Positions 1 to 9,192 of a stretch of DNA of 64,000 bases are shown here, in pieces (within the stretch, counting starts at the first letter, position 1; the number at the start of each line of letters is the position of its first letter). The notes under the pieces are model-generated. The model worked only from the letters and a program-made list of their open reading frames with translations, had not been told where the DNA came from and made no database searches. The translations under genes were made by a program, and so were the position numbers. Source of the stretch: Lepidodermella squamata (taxonomy: Eukaryota > Gastrotricha); assembly GCA_047495785.1 (NCBI GenBank), contig JBLDXI010000074.1, positions 1,054,001 through 1,118,000 on the forward strand, given 5' to 3'.

Positions 1-1
1 A

Positions 2-145
2 ATGAAAACTGAGCATTCATTCACCAATATGTCTGAGCACTTTGGGATCGACCTTAAACCTTGGGAGTATGAGCAAGCCGGCAAGGTAAGAATACCGCAT
101 CTTCTGGAAATTTTTCAATCTGTTGCTAATGGCACTGAGCTCTGA
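2..145 (+). other. possible partial exon at the window edge
   Basis: A short open frame starts with ATG at 2 and runs to a TGA near 145. After about 28 codons it meets a donor-like GTAAGA at about 88. The residues before it (for example SEHFGIDLKPWEYEQ) look protein-like, but there is no family match I recognise and no partner exon could be placed. It may be an exon of a gene that begins outside the window, or chance. Confidence 0.2.
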
Positions 146-780
146 GCTCTCATGCAAAGACCAAAGTCGGTTCCCCAACCTAGGGGCATCTTGGGGGTAA
201 TTTTCAAATAAAATGGCCCCCCTGCGGTTTTATCCGGCTTTCCCGCTAGACCTTTTCAGACGGCAGGTAATGCTCCACTTCTCTATTATAGTATACTTCG
301 TCTAGGCATGAAGGAGAAGCAAAGCGGTTCTGTAATAATTGAAAGAATCGAATTAGCAATTTCGCAAAATACGTCTTAATAGGCTGGTCTTAAGAACGGA
401 TTGCAAGCTAGCGGAATTACCAACATCTTTTACAAAATGGTCACACCTTACTAGTATCTTGCTAAAAAGAAACTAGCCATTTCAACTAGCTAGAACTAGT
501 CTTCAAACGTAGTAATCTGAAACGTCTCTTCCTAATCACCAGCTGATAGCTGGTAAAAGCACTTAATGGCACTCGGCTGCGATAAATGTGGATGCTTTAA
601 TTTCAAGATAGTGTGGTTATGAGCTGAATAGTTATTGAAACAAGATACCAGTACCAAGTTCAAAGCGCCAAAAGCATTTTCACATTTCACCTCGTCAACA
701 ACATATAGTACTCGAATTTTAGTCCCTAAAACTCTTTTGTAAATTCAATCCTATCGTCTCCTTCTGTAAGCTGCTGTATT
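146..780. other. non-coding spacer
   Basis: There is no open frame of note, no recognisable RNA gene and no clear repeat. The only signal nearby is the TATA-like element at its right end, listed separately. Confidence 0.5.
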
Positions 781-787
781 GAGTACC

Positions 788-795
788 TTATATAT
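788..795 (+). promoter_or_regulatory. TATA-like element upstream of the GTPase-RING gene
   Basis: TATATAT lies about 80 bases before the ATG at 874. The spacing would give a 5' leader of roughly 50 nt. This is inferred from sequence only. Confidence 0.35.
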
Positions 796-873
796 GTTTG
801 TTGTGTCATTAGAAGTAAACTTTGTTGAATTCTATGCGAAAGCGGAGTTTGGGCATAAAAAGTTGCACTGATT

Positions 874-1928
874 ATGTCCCTACAAACGATCGCCATCGGC
901 GATTCAGTAATCACTGACAAGGAAGTTGCAATCCAGCGTATCATCTTGGTTGTTGGAACTACAGGCACAGGTAAATCGACCATTATCAACATGCTGCACA
1001 ATCAGGACGTCAGTGTGGAAGCATGCAAGACGCCATGCAAAGTTGACTCGACCGGAAATTCAGTGACCAAAGAGCCACAATGGATTTTAATTGCGAACAT
1101 GAACACGCTTGTTGCCGATACAGTTGGCTTCGGGGATTCGGGGATAGCAAATTATGAACTAAAATCAAATTTGTCATCGTTTATAAGAAATGCAAAACTC
1201 GGCTTGCATGGCATTGTCATAGTGATGAAATTTGGCCGCGTTACAGCTGGAGCACGAGCGAATTTGAATATCATCTCAAGCATGTTCGAACCTCAATTGG
1301 CCTCCAACTGTTTAGTTGTTGCTACGCATTACGATGGGAAAATGGATGAAGAGTCTCAAAAGCAATCTATAGCCGATTGGCTTGAAGGTAATAATATCAA
1401 GCTTTCCAATCCATCACTTTATAGAATCATGTAAGGGTAGGAGATCCCGTAATGTTGCAGTTCTTTGAAAAAGTTAGCAATCGAGTGATCCTCACCGACA
1501 ATGCATTGGGCAGATTTGCTCAGAAGAATGAACCTATTCGTAGAAATTGCCTCAACCAGCTGAACACGTTCATCAACAACTGTCAAACCATGTTTTTTCC
1601 CGTGCCAATAGGTCTTGCCGAAATGTTGAAGGACATCATGCTTCATCATTTCCAAATGATGAGCGCTTCATCGCTAGGCGTAAGAGTGAGAGTGGCTGAG
1701 GCCTTCGAGTTCTTTAGTAAAGAAGCTGGCGTATCAATAGGCGATTGCGACATATGTAAAAAAGACATCCGCGTTGAAGACTGGGGACTGGCAACATGTC
1801 ACCATTCGTTTCATTACTCCTGCATTTCGGAATACATGAGGCACGGAAACCCCATCTGCCCGGTTTGCTCGCAGTCGATAAGGATTGTCTTCCGGCCTAG
1901 GATGCCAGCCGATCTAGTTGGAACTTGA
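874..1928 (+). CDS. AIG1/GIMAP-type GTPase fused to a C-terminal RING-H2 finger, reading frame interrupted
   Basis: The first frame (874-1434) begins at the ATG and carries a P-loop GTTGTGKST (residues about 28-36), a DTVGFGD switch II/G3 box (82-88) and a THYD G4 box (151-154). The spacing and the GD-rich G3 are those of the AIG1/TRAFAC GTPase class. The second frame (used to 1928) continues with an NRVILTDNALG stretch, which resembles the G5 region of AIG1 proteins. It ends in a RING-H2 finger of pattern C-x2-C-x13-C-x-H-x2-H-x2-C-x14-C-x2-C, starting at CDIC. The two frames meet around 1422-1460. A 47-nt intron (GTAAGG at 1431 to AG at 1477) would restore phase, but it would delete conserved-looking residues. 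A single-base frameshift (real or assembly error) fits the family better. GTPase plus E3-ligase-type RING suggests ubiquitination gated by nucleotide state; that is inference. Poly(A) signals follow at 2179 and 2214. Confidence 0.7.
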
Positions 1929-2860
1929 AACTTTAAATTACAGCTTTCATAAATCAGTGCTCTCGAGCGAACGTGATATCATGCAATAGGTTTGAAAGAA
2001 ACATTAAATATGTTTCGGTGTCTTCAACTTTCCAAATGCAATTTTAACATAATGTGCAAAACTCACTCCAAAATGCGATTGCACACATTTCCGTCTAAAC
2101 GGCTTCCTATAATCCGATGATTTTACCAACTACGTTGTTAACTGTAACGTTGTATTTCTGTAGCAGATTTCCGAATGTAATAAACTGTAGCTGTAGCTGT
2201 ATTTTCTGTTGCGAATAAAAACCCTCTGGTTTAATGCAATGTCATTGTTAAAAGTTCGCGAAATTCCAAGTCAGGAAAAATCAGGAAAAAATAATTCAAG
2301 GTAGCTTGAAGTATCATTTGCACTTGCTGTGATTAATATATATGCTTATATGCTTTCCTGAAAGGCTATTCAATTTATCTCTTTGAAGCAGTTGCCATGG
2401 TTTCCAGAACTATGAAGCCCATTCCGATTAGAACCCAAGCGATAGTGTTAGATTTACGTGTATCTAAAAGCCCATAGGTCCCATAGGTTGGGCAACCCTT
2501 TTAATATTTTGCAATTTTATTTACAGGTTGGCCAAAAAACTCCGCAGACGGCGAATTCGATGCGCATCATTTTAATGAGGAGTTTCGAAAAATTGAGGAA
2601 TACTTTAAATTCTCCAACTTCTTATAACTTCTCATCAAATTGATGCGCATCGAATTTCGTTGTTTGGATTTTTCATAACTTTCAAAATTTGGTTACTGCA
2701 CCCATAAGTAACGCAATCAAAGCAAATGCCCTGGAAAACTCAGAAACTCTATAATGAGAGACAAAGAAAGCAAACAATCACGAAAATCATAGTAATCAAG
2801 GAAAAACTGAAAAATCTGAATACTATAGTCTAACACTTTTTTATACTGAATTTTTCGGTG
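1929..2860. other. 3' UTR and AT-rich spacer
   Basis: AATAAA hexamers at 2179-2184 and 2214-2219 probably end the GTPase-RING transcript. The rest is AT-rich sequence with no credible coding signal. Confidence 0.5.
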
Positions 2861-2861
2861 A

Positions 2862-3114
2862 TACAAATGGGGGAGAGTGCCAGGGACCTCCATGGGAGTA
2901 ATTTAGAATCAGAAATTCCAAATTTGAACGCACCTGATACTGTAATTACGGATTAGGGTGTTCGAAAAATCGCCCGAAATCAGCTGGGCGGATAGGGCGA
3001 TTTCGACCACTTTTCGCACGGTGACAGATATAGAGACAAACGTGTTTCAAAATCGTGATCTTCGCCCCCAGAAATTCTATCAAATATTTTTTGTTCTCAC
3101 GCAGATACAAAAAA
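2862..3114 (+). repeat. dispersed repeat A, copy 1
   Basis: This roughly 250-bp stretch shares long blocks with 6551-6795, including CGAAATCAGCTGGGCGGATA and TTTCAAAACCGTGAT-like segments, in the same orientation. No terminal repeat or coding content is visible. Copy 2 abuts a foldback element and copy 1 abuts a small inverted-terminus element, so the copies may be parts of larger nested elements. Confidence 0.6.
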
Positions 3115-3425
3115 TAAGGGTCTTACGTCTTACTTATAGCCGAACCAAATTTGGCTGTTAGCGGAACCAAATTGTGAAATGTTCAATTGGGCTAAAAAAA
3201 ACTTTTCGCATCGTCCAAGGATGTAATGATTGATCAGCATAATTTGAAATAAATCATCATTGAATTCAGCGTAAAATTCTGTGTAAGACGAATTTTTCAC
3301 TATAGAAATCCTACATTGCCTTAATTCTTAATTTTATATAAATATTCGAAAAGCGACTTTTTGCTTACTAAAACTAGGTTATACGCAATATGCAGGTTTC
3401 GTTCCGCTAAAAGATATTCTGAAAA
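3115..3425. repeat. GGTTCCGCT-terminus MITE family, copy 1
   Basis: The left end contains AGCGGAACCAAATT and the right end its inverse, GTTCCGCTAAAAGAT. The interior (CATTGAATTCAGCG, AAAATTCTGTGTAAGAC, AATATTCGAAAAGCGAC) matches copies near 8.6 kb and 20.5 kb. Length is about 300 bp with no ORF, so it is a non-autonomous inverted-terminus element. Copies are clearly diverged. Confidence 0.6.
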
Positions 3426-3811
3426 AATAATACCGATATAAAAAGAGGTAAATTTCCAAAAATTCCCGAACCATTTACAATTGGGGTTTTCCGGTATTTT
3501 TTTTAATTCTTCGGTTAAATCGCGGATTCAAGATGAAATTTGTTTCAGCGTAATTTCAAATTTGGCAAATGTCGATATATCACTAAAATGTAATATTTTA
3601 ATTTTATTTTTGAGTTTTTTTTAGTTGTAATTGAAGGCACTCCAAGAAAATTAACTGCTATTTTCCCACCATGACTTGCTTTTCCCACTCTGATGAATAA
3701 GACGAAAAAAACCGAGCTTCTATTATCAAAACGAGTCGCTTTATTCCGTATCAAATCAATGTGTAACAAAAAGCTCATCAGTAGTAAAAAATCTCGGCTA
3801 TAAAAAGTCAA
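3426..3811. other. AT-rich spacer and 3' UTR of the minus-strand secreted protein gene
   Basis: No coding signal. TTTATT at 3740-3745, which is AATAAA on the minus strand, is a plausible poly(A) signal for the gene ending at 3812. Confidence 0.45.
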
Positions 3812-4438
3812 TCAACCGCTTTTCGTTTTGCCGCCCTTGCCCTTGCCCTTGCCCTTGCCGCCCTTGGGACGGTGTTTCGATTGGCAGCACTCGTTGACGG
3901 TCGTGTGCTTCGAGCAGTCGATGTTGATGCTGCACGAGATCGACGGGACATTGCCGCGGATGACAGCGCCATCGTCCGTCATCTCGACGCTGTACTTGGG
4001 GTTGCGGCACTTGTAAGTGTTGCCGCGCACCAGGCAGCAAACCTGTTGCGAACAATCGCCGTGGCGCTTGCAGGCTCCGTTCGACGGCTTCGCGCCCCGA
4101 GAATCCCAGCCAGTCGCCTCAACATCAGCATCGGCAACATCGCCCTCGCCGTCGCCCTCGCCGTCGGCTTCCGCGTCCTCGAGGGTCGTGAAGAACGATC
4201 CGTCGCCGCAGAGAGCGCCGCCGACGAACCCTGAGAAATCGTTGTCTTCGTCTGACAACAGGTTGCTTAGGATCGGCTTGCCGACGTAGTTCCACAGCTT
4301 GCCCCAGATCGAGCGTTCGGTGCTGGAAAACGTTCCGCGTTCGTCGCCAGTGTCGCCGCGAGCATTTTCCGTGTCTTCTTCCTCCAACGCCGATGAGGTG
4401 ACGATGCACAGAGCGAGAAGTAAAATAGTAGCTTTCAT
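3812..4438 (-). CDS. secreted protein with acidic middle, short Cys domains and Lys/Gly-rich tail
   Basis: 208 residues in one exon. The ATG at 4438 is followed by a signal peptide (MKATILLLALCIVTSSA, cleavage near 18). The mature protein has an acidic Glu/Asp region, including an ADGEGDGEGD run. A Cys motif, CKRHGDCSQQVCC...YKC, follows, then a second Cys cluster (SISCSINIDC...NECC). The tail is KGGKGKGKGKGG. CKxxGDC...CC is a WAP/EB-like disulfide arrangement, but the family is not certain. Codons are much more GC-rich than the surroundings, supporting a real gene. A TATA box lies 83-89 bases upstream and a poly(A) signal 70 bases downstream. Opposite charges at the two ends suggest self-association or binding to polyanions; that is inference. 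Confidence 0.75.
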   Translation of the reverse strand: MKATILLLALCIVTSSALEEEDTENARGDTGDERGTFSSTERSIWGKLWNYVGKPILSNLLSDEDNDFSGFVGGALCGDGSFFTTLEDAEADGEGDGEGDVADADVEATGWDSRGAKPSNGACKRHGDCSQQVCCLVRGNTYKCRNPKYSVEMTDDGAVIRGNVPSISCSINIDCSKHTTVNECCQSKHRPKGGKGKGKGKGGKTKSG

Positions 4439-4520
4439 TGTGTGTTTGTTAGTAGATGGTGAATTGAGTTGTACTGAAAGCTATAGTGAATGTAGTAATA
4501 GGGTTTGTGAAATCGTTGGG

Positions 4521-4527
4521 CTTTATA
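4521..4527 (-). promoter_or_regulatory. TATA box of the 3.8-4.4 kb secreted protein gene
   Basis: On the minus strand the sequence reads TATAAAG, 83-89 bases before the ATG at 4438. The surrounding GC content and position fit a core promoter. Confidence 0.55.
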
Positions 4528-4539
4528 GGCGGCGAAGAT

Positions 4540-5508
4540 AATGGTGACACAGGTGGCTCGCGCCACCAGAAGTCTATCTCGCGTGCTGTCATTTTCGAAA
4601 AAGCGTGATGCTCTACGTTTGCGAGAAGCAGCTGGTGGCCTCGAGCTGTTAGTAGCCGAATTTTCGCATTTTTATTCGCGAAGCTGTTAAAAATAGGTGA
4701 AAATTAGGTATAGCGAAAAAAATCAGAGGTCAACAAGAAAAATGATTTCGCTCATCAGAATGAAAAAGAGACATTTTCGCGCACTTGGCCCCTCTGAAAA
4801 GCAAGAAAATTTAGCTGAACCTATACCTATATTCACGATAGGCCAGTGTCCCTCAAACTGGGAGTCGCGGGGGTGGCCTGATGATTTGGTTTATTGTTGG
4901 TCACATTCCTAGAAAAAATCTTCAAAAATAGCGTTATCCAAAGCTCGCTACGCTCGTGTCCCACTTTATTCGACTGAAATCCGGGAAAATTCCGGCCGGT
5001 AACCCTTTCACGGCCGGAAGGACGATTTCGGAATTTCGACTTTGAAAATGTGCAGAAAATTGAATTTGATGAATTCTTGATCGCATTTTTGAGGAATATT
5101 GCTTTTCGATGTTGGCTACAAGGTTTTGAAACCAGGACACCGTCATCTTACATGGCCAGGACATACTAGCAATTTGAAAATAGTCAACCTGAGATTTAAA
5201 TTTCGATTTTTTTCAACTTGAAATTGCACAGGTTTGTGATCATTTTTTGATTCAGCAAAAAATTCCACCGTGTCCGCCTTAGTCTCATTGACCTCTGTGT
5301 AAATTTTCCTGAGTTGGAAATGAAAAACGACGACGCTATTGAAATTAAACCAAACCGGCCGAATTCGTCCTTCCCGCCCAGACTTCTGCAGGCGGAGTGC
5401 GTGATTTTTGTGCTGCAAAAACTGTCGCGAGCTAAAACCGGAAAAGCTGAATTCAGATCTGAATGCTGAGCCTCTGAAACTTTTTTAGGCTAAACTATTT
5501 CGGTGATA
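4540..5508. other. spacer without recognised genes
   Basis: Short open frames on both strands show no domain. The sequence resembles other mobile-element-rich spacers here, but I could match no part of it to a family. Confidence 0.4.
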
Positions 5509-5510
5509 TA

Positions 5511-6548
5511 CCGTCATTTGGGGCAAAATGAACCTTTGGGGCTAATTGGCCAGAAATTGAGGTTCTCACATTTTTATCAAAGGCTCTAAAGCTACCAGAC
5601 CTAACTCTACAAAAATTTACGGGGAGGATTATCAACAAGCCCTTTACAAATCTGCAAATTTTTAGCCAGGTATGTCCCAAAATGAGGTCACAGCATGTTG
5701 TTGTATAACGGTGAGTTGAGGGAGGTAAAAATGACCCCTTTTAATTGAATTACCTGGAGCCAATCACGAGGTTTCATGTTAAGTTGACAATTTTTTCTTC
5801 GAACATCTTCGTCGTAGATGACAGCAAAAAAAACCGCGACCCCAGGCGATGCACAGGTATGGCTAGGTGATTGAGGCCAAATTACCCCATGGAAAACTCG
5901 ATAATGGGGGCTAATTGGCCACCCTCATCGTTATAATGGGTTTTTAATGTTTAGTGATTGTGAGGATCGAATGGTCGAGTGGTTGTAATGCGTCGTCAGA
6001 ACTTGTGTGATCTGATGAGCGAGGGTTCGATTCCTCATAGAGTAGCATTTTTTGCGTCGCTTTTAATTTTTTTAATTTTTAGTTAATTTACCATTTTAAT
6101 TATTTGAAATTGGTTTCTTCGTTGTTTCCGTAATTTTTACTGCTGAATAAATTTTAAAACGTATCCCGAACAAAAACTGCCTGGGATACGTGGCATGCAA
6201 TAATTAAACATAATTAAAATGGTAAATTAACTAAAAATTAAAAAAATTAAAAGCGACGCAAAAAATGCTACTCTATGAGGAATCGAACCCTCGCTCATCA
6301 GATCACACAAGTTCTGACGACGCATTACAACCACTCGACCATTCGATCCTCACAATCACTAAACATTAAAAACCCATTATAAGGATAAGGGTGGCCAATT
6401 AGCCCCAAAACACCTGTCCAATTTGCCCCAAACCTGGGGCAAAATGAGCTTCCTATAAAATCGGAATCAGGACCCCCTGAAACGTGTAAAAATGCGAAAA
6501 AAACAGGGGGTCATTTTTTTCCCGCGGCCATTTTGCCCCAATTTACGG
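5511..6548. mobile_element. foldback element with tRNA-like sequence in each identical 172-bp arm
   Basis: The outer ends are inverted and share CCGTNNATTTGGGGCAAAATG-type termini, each bordered by TA, as in TA-target (Tc1/mariner-type) elements. Inside, 5931-6102 and 6211-6382 are exact reverse complements over 172 bases, separated by 108 bases. Each arm holds a tRNA-like core with an A-box (TGGTCGAGTGG) and a perfect B-box (GGTTCGATTCC), about 45 bases apart. The flanking acceptor halves do not pair, so it is not a working tRNA gene. Repeated TTGGGGCAAAATG and GGGGCTAATTGGCC blocks fill the outer parts. There is no transposase ORF. A diverged single-arm copy lies at 62318-62780. Confidence 0.75.
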
Positions 6549-6550
6549 TA

Positions 6551-6795
6551 AGTGAGGGAGAATGTTAGGGACATTCGTGATTTATAATCTAAAATTCTAA
6601 AGCTGAAGGCACCTGGCATAGAAATTAAGGTGCTCGAAAAATCGACTGAAATCAGCTGGGCGGATAGGACGATTTCGGCCAGTTTTTGTACAGCCTTAAC
6701 GGTGATAGATAAAGACAAACGGATTTCAAAACCGTGATCAGGGCCTTCGAAAACCCCACAAATTGATGTCAAATAGTTTTTCTACCGCAGATAAA
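6551..6795 (+). repeat. dispersed repeat A, copy 2
   Basis: This matches 2862-3114 in the same order and orientation (shared AAATCAGCTGGGCGGATA). It starts immediately after the TA at the right end of the foldback element, so the element inserted at or next to this repeat. Confidence 0.6.
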
Positions 6796-7282
6796 TAATT
6801 CCGCCATGAAAGGGTTAACTTGAACTGTAAGGCATTGCGATGATGCCTATAGGCCATAAGGAAGTCAAAGTGCTCAAAGTGCTCAACGGTCAACTGATTT
6901 TACGAGCTCATTTTACCACTTCAATATAGTTCTAAGTCACATTTTCTCGCTTCAATTTCAGCATTATTCCAGCCTTTTTTACTGTTGGTTATCAACGTAA
7001 ACATGTTCCGCCTTTTTTAAATGAACTCTCTTGATTGAAAAATGGACGCGAGGCGTGTTGTGATCTCATTTTTATTCAGTTATCGTTACAATATACATCG
7101 GAGGGAAGTGAAGACGACGATTCTACCAGCCATCAATAACAACTCTAGTGCGTATCATCCGAAACGGCACTCAGTGCTATCGATGCGAACTTTTATCAAA
7201 CAAAAGGTTGGCGGTGAATTAAGGTGATACAGTTCAGCGATTATTATAAGCCGCAGTTGAATTGACCGAGGCAGTCAGCTTA
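6796..7282. other. 3' spacer downstream of NDUFS6
   Basis: No domain-bearing frame, RNA gene or clear repeat. It presumably contains the 3' UTR of the minus-strand NDUFS6 gene. Confidence 0.4.
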
Positions 7283-7924
7283 TCAATGATGATGATGGTC
7301 GTGATCTCTGAAGAACCGATAACCGCAGTAGCCGCACGTGTGATTCCCAGGCTGGTCCTGAACAAATTCGCCGCGAAATTACAAAATCAATTAAACTTCA
7401 AAATTTTAAAAATCCTTAACAGGCAGAATTGTTTATGATTTTTCTCATCAATCTGAACAATCTGAAATTTTCAATAATATTTTGAAAATCAAATTCAAAT
7501 TTTTGAAAAATTAAAAAAGTTTTCAAACATTTCGAAACCATGAATTTTCGCAACTCTCAAAAAAATTCTAAGAAAAATATTTCATCTATTAAATTTCAAT
7601 GAAACGAACCAAATTGATGAAAACTTTCGGGTGCCCAAGCGGGCCGCCGCCGCCGTCGCACGACACGATGCGTGATTTCGACGCGATAGGCGCCGCCTCG
7701 GCGACCAGGTTGATGGCGAACTGCTTGTTGACGAGCTTTTCCTTGTTGACGAATCGCGCCATGCGCGGGTCGTTCGCCGCCCAGTGCTGGCCCGTGTGCG
7801 TCGGCACGTCCGCCTCGCGCTGCACGGCCTCGGTGACGCCGCTCGCCGTCGCCGTGGTTGCCGGCACTTTGGCGACTACTTTCGACGACAGGGCGCGGCG
7901 CGCCAACGCGAAACGCCAACTCAT
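7283..7924 (-). CDS. NDUFS6: NADH dehydrogenase (complex I) iron-sulfur protein 6, mitochondrial
   Basis: Two exons, 7924-7610 and 7357-7283, join in phase (105 plus 24 residues; 129 in all, human about 124). The N-terminus MSWRFALARRALSSK is a basic, Ser-rich mitochondrial presequence. The family core is clear: VPTHTGQ, then CDGGGGPLGHPKVFINL, then across the intron HTCGYCGYRF. The zinc ligands are the Cys of CDGGGG, the His of LGHPK and the two Cys of CGYC; all four are present. The protein ends in a His run (DHDHHHH). The intron (7609-7358) has GTTCGT/TTGTTCAG ends. This is an accessory zinc subunit of the complex I N-module in the mitochondrial matrix. An acceptor-like CATTTTTAG sits 18 nt before the ATG. 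Confidence 0.95.
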
Positions 7925-8149
7925 CTTTCAATAAAAAATTATCTAAAAATGCAGGTGAAATCAGTTTTAAAAATCGCAATTTTCAGCTCACTACGGCTCA
8001 CCAATGGTACTCGCAGAAAATTAAATCCCAATTCAGGTTCTAGGATTATTCTGGAAAAAGCATGAAGTAATTTTTCGAAGAATGAAAAATATAAAAAATA
8101 TAAATGAAAATCGGAAATCTGGAAATAAAAAAATTGGCTCTTTGAAATT

Positions 8150-8466
8150 AATAACAATAATAATTATTATTTATTTCATAATCAAAGCGAACTTTGAGGA
8201 CTAGAGGGGCATGCCACTTACTCTAGCCCTCGGTCTTATCGTAAGTGAGTGAGATTTCCGTACGACGGGATTCGACTGGTGCGGTCTAGCTGACACTCCC
8301 AGCCTCCCAATTTTCTATTTTGTATAACGCGATGGATTGGTAAAACCACCGCGCGGGGCCCAAGGGGCTCGATCCTGGTTCCGTCACTAGGACTTGAACC
8401 CAGTCGCGAGCGATATCCCCTCAGATACACAGCAGCTCAGCGACCCAACTGAGCCACCGTGCCTCA
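8150..8466 (-). mobile_element. tRNA-derived SINE
   Basis: Read on the minus strand, the element starts at about 8466. It shows a tRNA-like head with A-box TGGCTCAGTTGGG and B-box GGTTCAAGTCC, about 50 bases apart. An unrelated body follows, then a simple AAATAAATAATTATTATTG-type tail near 8160. Pol III boxes, body and A/T-rich 3' repeat are the standard SINE layout. No target-site duplication could be fixed by eye. Confidence 0.75.
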
Positions 8467-8564
8467 AATGAAATCGATCGATTTTTGCGAAACAAAATAC
8501 TTCGGGAAAATGAAGACCTAACATCTACCTCGAACTCTAATTATCTTTTTACATCTTTTTACAG

Positions 8565-8935
8565 GAACAAATTTACGGTGAGCGGAACCTAATTTGCTGT
8601 AGCGGAACCAAATTTTGGAATTTTCTAGTGGCATGAAATCACTTTTCGGATATTTTTTGCGGGTCACGATTAAAAGAAAATTAAAAAAAATCCACCAACA
8701 AATTTAGAGTAAAATCTCTATAAGACAGAGCGTTCAATTCAGAACTCATGCTTCGCCTCATTCCTATAATTATTCGAAAAGTGACTACAAATTTGGTTCC
8801 GCTAAAAGACATTTTGAATCAAAAGAATTAGGGACAGCGTAATGGTATGGTAATGGAACATGGTATCAAGCCCAATAAATATCCGAAATTTGGTCCCACT
8901 CACCGTGAATTTGGTTCCGGTAACAGGAGGGTCCA
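8565..8935. repeat. GGTTCCGCT-terminus MITE family, copy 2
   Basis: Nested inverted blocks flank a non-coding core: GAGCGGAACCTAATTT and TAGCGGAACCAAATTTTGG on the left, AAATTTGGTTCCGCTAAAAG and GAATTTGGTTCCGGTAACAG on the right. The core shares TATAAGACAG and AATTATTCGAAAAGTGAC with the other copies. This copy keeps the longest right end. Confidence 0.6.
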
Positions 8936-9192
8936 ATTCTAAATAACAAATTTGGCTACTAAAAATACTTATTGATTAAAAAACAGGCATGCAGGGAATT
9001 TTTCGCAATATGTTCTAGTTGGGATATTTCACAGCAAAATCTTCAGTTTTCCGAAATATGATTCCTTAAAATGCAATTTTTTCTACATCATCCAAACTGA
9101 ATTATCGATAATAGCGAGTGAAATTATGAACAAATTCGGGATTTCAAGTTAATAATAAGACGGACAACCATTAAGCAACCATTAACAAATTT
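8936..9192. other. spacer downstream of NOP9
   Basis: AT-rich with no coding or repeat signal. The poly(A) signal of NOP9 overlaps its stop codon just to the right. Confidence 0.4.

Noticed and set aside
3872-4409. Several Arg/Ala-rich frames overlapping the 3.8-kb secreted protein gene
   Set aside because: They are shadows of a GC-rich exon. Only the minus-strand frame with the signal peptide, Cys pattern and TATA box makes sense.
5957-6050. A class-II (Ser-like) tRNA gene on the plus strand, and its mirror at 6270-6365
   Set aside because: The A and B boxes are good, but the 5' and 3' acceptor halves do not pair and the anticodon arm does not close on a 7-nt loop. It is treated as a tRNA-like part of a mobile element.
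8385-8466. A tRNA gene on the minus strand
   Set aside because: Pol III boxes are present, but the acceptor stem is missing and the sequence runs on into a SINE-like body with an A/T-rich tail.
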